Shown: in pieces, positions 56,213 through 64,000 of the stretch
How the letters are laid out: each line of letters opens with the position of its first letter
Numbering within the stretch: position 1 is the stretch's first letter
DNA from: Amblyornis subalaris
Lineage: Eukaryota; Chordata; Aves; Passeriformes; Ptilonorhynchidae
Length of the DNA: 64,000 nt
Assembly: GCA_018881555.1 (NCBI GenBank)
Contig: JACAXG010000032.1
Coordinates: 1,562,837 to 1,626,836 of the forward strand
Direction of reading: 5' to 3'
Position numbers and translations under genes: made by a program
Notes under the pieces: generated by a model
Seen by the model: only the letters and a program-made list of their open reading frames with translations
Told to the model about the DNA's origin: nothing
Database searches by the model: none

Positions 56213-59200
56213 AGCTCTGTCATGTTCCAGAGGGCAGATACACAGAACAATGCAGAGAGGTAACAAGGCCAAAGACCAACAGCAGCTGCTTCATTTATCT
56301 CAAGCTACAACTTATAGAAAGAGCTGCTTTCCTCCCAGGATCACACCCTCTGCCAGACCCACCTGAGACGTAAGATTAAAAATTCAGCATGCAAGGAGTC
56401 AAAACATCCTCAAGTTCTGGCCAACTTGGGAAGGAGCCCTACTGACTGAAATTCCAGCAGCTAGGCAATGGCCCTAATCCTAAAATTCTGTAATAAAGTC
56501 CTTCAGACCACTTTTTCCTGACCTTTCATAATGGCTTTAAAACAGATTATGGCACTGCCTGTACTAGAGGGTTGTACTGGCATAAGCTGTACTGATATGA
56601 CCAGGACTAATCCTGCAACAAAAAGAAAGCCAGAATGTTAACACAAGAATTAGAAACAACACAGAAACAGAGCTGATGGGTAGCAAAACAGGTTTTGGCA
56701 TGCCTCTTCATCACTAGATTAGCCAAGGGTGTATCTGTGTTTGTAATATGGCTTCATCCCAATATCACTATGTTTACTAATAAAATAAAAAATCACAACC
56801 TGAACTGGCATGTAACTCTTGACTAAGCGCTAGAATTAAAATATTGTATCAAAAAGTGGTGAAGTATCAGCCTTTTTCAAAAGCTTAGTGTTGTCCAACC
56901 GAAATAGTTTAAAAGGCAGGACTGGAAAAGGAAGTGTCAGTTTTGGAAACGACAAAGATCAACGCATCTCCAATATGGTATATCTGGCAAACTGCTGTGC
57001 AGTAAAATTCAGCATGACACATAACTGCTGAAGCAGTCTCGGGCCAAAACTCACGATTCTTACTCATCTTGCACTACAACAAAACTCTGTAATTGAAATG
57101 ACAGCAAGAAGCTGAGCTGCCTGGGAACAGTAGGGCTTGGCTCATGCAATATATATATGTATGTTCTGCTGGTAGCTCGGCTGCAGACCATACAAGTAAT
57201 TTAAGGTTTTATTTTTTTGGTAGAAGCTTGCATGTTTGGGTGGAGAACAGAAACAGATGGAACCAAAGCGATCGCTGTCAGGTCTTATGTTCCTAAGAGT
57301 ATCTCTCTGAATATAGACAGACACCCTCCCCATGCACTGCATTTTCTTCTGGTAGCACCTACCACCCTACTAGCTCAGGATCAAGGCAGTATTATGTAAA
57401 GTCCTACACAGATCAACAGCAGCAGGATGTATCTTACCAGGAAGGGAAGAGCAGGACTGCTCAAATTCTCTTGACCAGCTTTAGAATAATCTACAAGGAA
57501 AAAGCAAAAGCCCAGTAGCTCAAATCTTATTCAAGTAGGTTACACTAAAACTGCAGGGCCTCACTTTATCAGAAATGGGACCAGAAATTCCTTAAATCAA
57601 TGGATCAGGGATATCAGCCTCTCATGCTTGCCATGGTATTGGTTATGTGTTCAAAGGCCTTTCACCTTGTGCTGGCTTGGGCTTAATTGCTGTGGTTTTG
57701 GATCCACTTTAAATGCTGAACCTACAGTGGTCATTTCAAGACTGACTGAGCTACAGAAGAAACAAGTGGGACTGTAATTGCACTCGTGGGGTTACCAGGA
57801 GTGTGCACAAACACCTGCTTTGGCCTCGTGATACTTCCCTCGCTGGGCAGGCTCTCCTGAGCTATTCTGGATCTTGGCAGCACACACGCCATGAGTCTGC
57901 TTGGTTGTTGCACTGAAAGGAGTAGGAATAGGAAAGAGAAAAATATCTCAATGATCTCAAAAGTACTTCTTCCCTGTTTTTGTTTTTGGGACAGCACTGC
58001 TGTCAGTTACAGTCCTAAGAAGGAGTTACGCTTTGCCTTTTGGCTGTGCACCAATCCAAAGAAGAGCACACTCAAAGTGGCACAAGTGGATTTTTCTCCT
58101 GTTTTCATCCAGAGAAATCTCTATGCAGGACACCCTGTGCACAGTTTTCTTACCTTCTTAACATGCTGTAGCTCACATGCTGTGGGCTCCTTTCAGGTCC
58201 ATTTTTCATAACTNCGACTGACAACAAAACTGACAGGATGTCAACAGGAGTAAGAGAAACAAACAGATTAGATAATCTATTTAATATCCTCCTGGTGAGC
58301 TCACCAGGTCTAAATAGCAGTGTTTTATAACAGGTATAATCTTGATTTAAAAGCTACAAACTGTTCTCCACTGGAGATAAGTTCATGGTTCAATCTGGCA
58401 CCATGGAAGGTGGACCTTATAGGGAGCACGTCGCCAGGAAGCTGAGGAGAGAGGTAACAGCGTGAGGCTGTATAATTGCTCTCTGCTAACAGAGGGGGTA
58501 TACACAAAATGAGGTTTGCTTGACAACAAATGGTCATGACCTGTCAGTGAACACATCAGCAGAAAAATGGAGTTCTGATGTGATGGGGATCGAAACTCCT
58601 CCTGGTCATTAGGTAGTGCTTCAAATAACATGGTTTCATGCAGTGTCAAGGTTTAGATTCAAGGAGCAGAAAGATCCTTTTCAGATCTACATCTTATGGG
58701 GGGAAAAAAATCTTGTCCTTTGAAACACTTCTAGACCAATTTGTGTATAAATTAATGGAAGTCCATGGCCCAGGGAACGACTCCCTTTGGATGGTTTAAT
58801 ACTCCTAAATGCCAGAGGAAGCCCACCCTGGATGTAACATGGCTGGCCCAACAGGCACATTTAGGATTATTCCTCAAGCTTCTTCCCACTAGCTCGTCTC
58901 ACCACAGAATTTTTGCATAGTTTAAAATAAAAAGACATTACAAAAATCTTCTTTTAATTAGGATAACTGATGTTCTGTGACCACAAAACCCACAGGTTTC
59001 AAAAGAATATGCAGACCTTTTTGGAAGTATAAGGGAAAAAAAATCCAGCATGCGCTCTCTAGGGAAGGTCCTTTCTGGCAATTTAACTTCAAAAAACCAA
59101 GATCAAGACCTTAAAGGAGCACAGGGAAGCCATCACCCACAGCCTTCTCAATGGAACAGCCTTATCTACAAAAAGATAAGATTATTCTGCAATATCTGAA

Positions 59201-62200
59201 GGGGATATTCAAAGGAAATAGAACAGAAAGATTTGAAAAATTATTTTCTTTTGCTTTAACAATGGAAAGATCAGAAACAGTGAGGATCTTTGAGGTGACC
59301 CTTGAAGGCCAGGAGCTGTAGTGGGAGCTTCTGCTACTACCATGAGAAAATCCCGCTCCTCTGACAGTTCAGACAGTCTGTAGGAAATGAAAGGTCCAGT
59401 ATGAAATAGATGTTTTCCTTTGGCACTGAGAGGCTCCTCTATGTGTCCTCTACAACAGCCAAACGGAGCTGCACTCCTTACAGGGATGCTGGATCTTGGG
59501 AGGAGAAACAATTGGTGAAACAAAGGAGATGATTTAAAGTAGCACTGGTTTCTTGTTACATGTGACAGCCACACATCAGCTTCTGGATGTTCTAAGGAAA
59601 TGACAATTACAGATTTTTTATCCCTTGTATCCTGTCCTCAGTGGCTGCTGAAGAGTGAAGAAGTTCAGGGTCCTATGGGGCTATGTTAACATCTCTGATC
59701 TTTGGTGAGTCCAAGGTCTCTAGGAAGCTGCAGTGCAGCCTCTGCTCCAACAACCAAAATCTAATCTTGTCTTGTCTTTTGACTAAGACTGTGGGATAGG
59801 CTACAATGAAACTACTGTGGCTTCACCAGCATTCCTTGTCCTTTGTCGCCCTGAGTTTACACTTCTATTCCCACTGCGCTCAGGCAGCTGCCACCAGCCA
59901 AAAGATTAAGAGGCATTGACTGTAGAAAGAGCCCAGAAGGCAAAACCTTGTGCTTTAAACTCTCTCATGATGAGGCATAACCCCACTTCTTTCACATGCA
60001 TGGGAAAATGCTATGAGATTAAATTAGGAGAAAGATGAAGTGAATTCAGGGGGCTGGCAAAAGCCAGCTTTGTGTTTCACACAGCTCAAAGAGGTGGTTC
60101 CTTGTGATGTGTCTCCACTGACAACCTGCAGCAGGAAGGCTGAGCAGGAGAGGGCTGGTATTTTCCTGTAAATACTGAAAGAGCCCAGAATGAATGAACT
60201 TGCAGGATGGAACAGCATTTCTCCAACTGGTTTCAAGAGGACAAGCTGCCTAGCAGAAACTTGCCTAAGATGGGAGCACAGCCTGCATTTTCAGAGGACA
60301 ATTTTGATAAACAGGATTAGCATTAGATTTTATTGCTAATGAGGAGTTTATAAAAATAAATGCCTTCCACACAGGCTTAGGAGCTAAGCACTCTCCTTCT
60401 CAGCTGCGACGGAAACAGCTCAGACCTTTCCATCTTCAGGGCATATCCCAAACCCCATCAATTTGTCAGGCAGTTTCCAGAGGCATCTCAAGCATAGAGA
60501 AACTTGGTTAATTATTGTTGCTGAACAGCTCTCCTCCCTTCTCCTCTTTGGATGGAATTTGTCATTTTTTTTGCTACATTGTTGCTTTTTTTCCTACAGA
60601 TTTTGCTTGTGATGCCTGCCAGGGTGCTTCAAACATTGAAGACATTTTTTAAAATGCTGAAAGGAAACTAATAATCATAAATAAATAATTCTTTAATTTC
60701 TCTGAGGAGTTGTCCAGCAAAAGGAGAGAAATCGCTGAAGTAGTTCAAATGTACAAAATAAGGCAGGAGGAAGAAAAATGCATTCCAGAATGTCCCTCCA
60801 GGCTTTTTCTCAATGACCCATTGCAAGAAAACCAGAGAAAACAAAAGGAGAAGAAATCTGATTTTTCATTTATACTGTTAAGGTGATCTACCCAAGTCCA
60901 AATTTAGGCTTGTTGTATAGGATGGAAAGCAAACAGAACCCCAAGATCCCTTTTGGCTTATGCCGTTACAGACTGTGTTTGCAGCCAAGGCACCAAGAGG
61001 ACAAAGCCACTGTGGATTTGAGGGGAGAATAAAGCAATCTAAACACAGAAAAGCTGCCTTCCAAAGACATCTGATGTGAAGGTGATAGGGAACATGTATT
61101 ATTTTTACTTCACTCAATGTAGTTACTCAACACATATTTCTTGTTTTCTACATTCTGCTATCATTTTAAACTTAGCAAAAAAAAAAAAGGCAGAAGTCAG
61201 AAGTAAAAATAGTCTCTTGCTAGAAGACTTCTACTACTGCCCATCATTCAGAGGGACATCTGTTTACCTCCCTGCTTGAGGATGAGCAGGGATGGGACAT
61301 GGGTTAAGCTGAAGAGACATTAAGGAATCAGCAACATGAAATGAAAACATACTTATCTTTGACAGCTGGAGGCTGTTATAATATTTTTTTAAACTGTGCA
61401 ATAAGATTTTGGTTAACAAATCTTACATTCTACTTAGTGTAGATTTTATGGCACTCAACTTCCAGTAACAAGGATTTTTTTGCCTGTAAAACAACTTGCA
61501 TTATCCTTGATCTACATTAATCAGTACATGTTGTTCCAGTTTAATTTTTCCATGTCAATCCTCAGTTTCTTACTCAATGGACAGCACAGACATATGTGTA
61601 AGGTTGAAAGGGGAAGACCTCTGGACTGACACACAACACAAGCAGAACAGCACCATAACCAGATCTACAAAGGCTGACCTGCAATGAGAATTTGATGGAA
61701 TTTTTTGGAATGACAATAAATTCTTCTGCACAGGACTAAGGTTATACACAGACGACCACAAGCAATTGAGTTACTGTAAAACAACAAGTAACAACCAAGC
61801 TGCAGTAACATGTCATTGTTTTGTCTTAGTGTACCCCTCTGGAGAAGCAAAATGAGCTTGAGCCACATGTGTACACTTGAAACTTAAGCTAAATTGTTTG
61901 CCTTTAGAAGTGAGGCAGGTTAAAAAGTGGCTTTAAATTCCCAAGGGAGCTGAACCAACCTCAACAGAAAGCCAGTGAAACACTGAATTAGGAGGCTCCA
62001 CTATTGCCTCATTTATTTAAAAAATCCTTTCATTTAAAAAGTTTTGCTTACCTGCAGTCTTTATACATGCAAGCTCTTAGAGGGCTCTTCATTTTTTATT
62101 TATACGTGTGCCCACGGCTTGAAAAACTGTGAAGAAGTACAGCACTAACAAGGGATCTTCCTGCCACCTGAAGGGAATGGACTATTGTCTTTCCCTTTGG

Positions 62201-64000
62201 AGAACGATGGCATACAAAAATCAGTCCAAACTGAACAAAGCAAACAAGCCAAATAATTAATATATGCCTTCCCTAATTCAGGAGCTGCTTTCTCATTTTG
62301 CTCAAATTCTCCCAGCTCCATGTTGTTCTGACGACTTTTTCCATCTACTCAGGGCCCAGATCTCACTACTGGATTTCAGCAAGGGTAGCAAAGACAGGTG
62401 AGCATGTTTAATTCTGCATGTCTCTCACTGAGATGGCTGTTTACAGTTTGCGTTGAACAATTTTTCATTCCTCTACTAGGCAACATACACTGTAGAAATT
62501 TTAAACCTGTAAGCAGACCAGGGACATCCCAAAACTGAAATTTCACACCCTATTTAAGAAATCTAAAGTAATTTCTCAAAAAATTCCTGAAAACACTCAA
62601 TCTGTTGTTCTAAATGCACACTCTTCAAAATTTATACAGGCTTCGTTCTTTTTATTGGTATGAGCAACTTCTATAAAAATGTAAATTAATATTTCAAGCT
62701 TCCAGAAGGTTTGTCAAAATAAACAATGAAGTTGTTTACCATAAATTTGCAGGAGTTATCTGCAGCTTACATGATGTTCATTCAATGTTTATAAAATCAT
62801 ATTATTTAAAAATTATTGCACTTAATTGCTACATCTTACAACCACTGTAATCAAATTAACTACAGATTTATTTTTGAAGTGCCACCGAGATATTTTAAGT
62901 ATTCTAAGTAGGTGCAATAAAACAAAGAATGTATGAGGACACTGATGAAGCAGTAGGATTATCTGGGTAAGAACAAACAAAAAAGAAAATAAGACAGGTG
63001 AAACAGACAATAGCAGCTGACTTACTTTTTGCATTGCCTGAAAAGTGAATCATCCAAATCTGATAGTATAAAAAAAGAACATTTCTGCCATTGTTTGAAT
63101 TCTGCAGCTTACAGAATTCATGTAAAAGAATTCTTTGTAGCCTGAAGTTGGAAGGAAAACGTTCCCATTCAAAGAATTTAGTGATTTGCTGAATTACTGG
63201 GTTTTGCCCAGCATAATCTCAGTTTTCATTCACTACAGTGGATGATAGTGTTGGTACTGTGAAAAACACTCTTCAGGAACCCTTCAAGATCACGCAACTT
63301 TTCCATCAATGTACCTCTAATTATACTAAGAACAGGTGTACTTTATACAGTCAAGGCACAGAGACGTTCTTCCTACCCTGCCACGGTAACTCAGACTTTC
63401 AGACTCTGCTTACTCAAACACAAGGGATGAAATTCCGACTTCTGTCGAGACGCTGAATCCAGCTAGGTTCGGACTGCATTTCTACAGGTAAAGGCTGGGT
63501 TTTGTCTTAGTCTGAACAAACCACAATGAAAACAATATACATATGAACCCTTGAAGAGTTTTCAACCCATCCTAAACCATCCCAAATATTCACCAGTCTT
63601 ACACACCGCACCTCTCTGCGCAGCTCCCAGCAGAGCATTCAGCAATGGCTCATCTTTGGTACAGGCAGATGGCACAACTCAAGTGAAGGATTTGTGTACA
63701 CTGGTACATCTTTGTTCACTCTCAGTGTGGGAGGTGGTTTGGCAAGTTTATTTGGTTTGCTACATTTTTTTCTTTGTGCCTGGATTTCTTGTGATTGTAT
63801 TTATTGCTATGTCTGTTTACACTAGAAAATGCAAGCAGAAGAAATGCACCTTGCACTGCAGGCAGAATAGAGAAGATGACCTGATGTGTAATGCTAGGAG
63901 GGTATCACCTCCCAGCTACTGCCAGCAAATCCAGACTTACTGATGAAATAGAAGAAATATCCTTCAGAGACCTACCTCCAGCTTTGAACTCCACACATAT
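56213..64000. other. Intronic stretch without recognised features
   Basis: AT-rich unique intron up to the window edge, with a short AT-repeat at 57149-57163 and an A run at 61177-61188. The open frame at 63551-63943 (plus) contains one hydrophobic stretch (about residues 75-95) followed by basic residues, but nothing supports it as a gene. No KLHL29 start exon was seen. Confidence 0.5.

Larger units (their letters stand above)
4805..64000 (-). other. KLHL29: Large KLHL29 5' intron (incomplete)
   Basis: No exon matching the known KLHL29 N-terminal start was found in the remaining 59 kb, so this whole stretch is interpreted as intron upstream of the 142-base exon. This fits the very long 5' introns of KLHL29 in other vertebrates. 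The sequence is AT-rich and is dominated by unique intronic DNA with sparse old repeats. An unrelated non-coding transcript, or a 5' untranslated exon of KLHL29, could be hidden here and would not be visible by coding content. Confidence 0.7.

Noticed and set aside
52999..57163. Identical 20-base word CATGCAATATATATATGTAT at about 52999 and 57144
   Set aside because: It is dominated by AT dinucleotide repeat, and flanking bases do not match, so it is probably low-complexity coincidence.
63551..63943. 130-codon plus-strand frame with one possible membrane segment and basic tail
   Set aside because: A single hydrophobic run in a random frame is common, and nothing else supports a gene.

Overview
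The window looks like bird nuclear DNA. It is about 40% GC, has no operon structure, and its interspersed repeats are almost all CR1 LINE 3' ends of the avian/reptilian type, plus two old MIR-like fragments and one probable ERV solo LTR. No mammalian-type Alu or L1 was seen. About 40 isolated single N positions suggest a draft assembly.

The only gene I can name is KLHL29 (kelch-like family member 29), on the minus strand. Two adjacent coding exons are present, at 4663-4804 and 3381-3926, separated by a 736-base intron. Both have good splice signals and matching phase (phase 1). They encode part of the long proline-rich N-terminal region that comes before the BTB, BACK and Kelch domains. The BTB and later exons lie beyond position 1, and the first coding exon lies beyond position 64000. 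No sequence resembling the known KLHL29 N-terminus was found, so more than 59 kb of the window (4805-64000) is one large 5' intron.

Layout: 1-3380 is the intron 3' of the larger exon and holds an unusual exon-like block at 2683-3069. 3270-4060 is a CpG-rich block over the exon. 4805-64000 is intron sequence with eleven CR1 fragments, two MIR-like fragments, microsatellites, a probable 657-base solo LTR with an internal 145-base tandem duplication (10859-11515), and a CpG-dense islet followed by an A-tract at 53717-53929. No rRNA, tRNA, CRISPR or bacterial features were seen.

I did not find a convincing new biological system. The most useful leads are three unassigned exon-like blocks with good splice signals and open frames (2683-3069 minus, 15320-15431 plus, 20966-21112 minus), the CpG islet at 53717, and the LTR with duplicated internal sequence. 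All need transcript or conservation data. I made the calls by reading the sequence. KLHL29 identity rests on remembered family sequence, not on a search.
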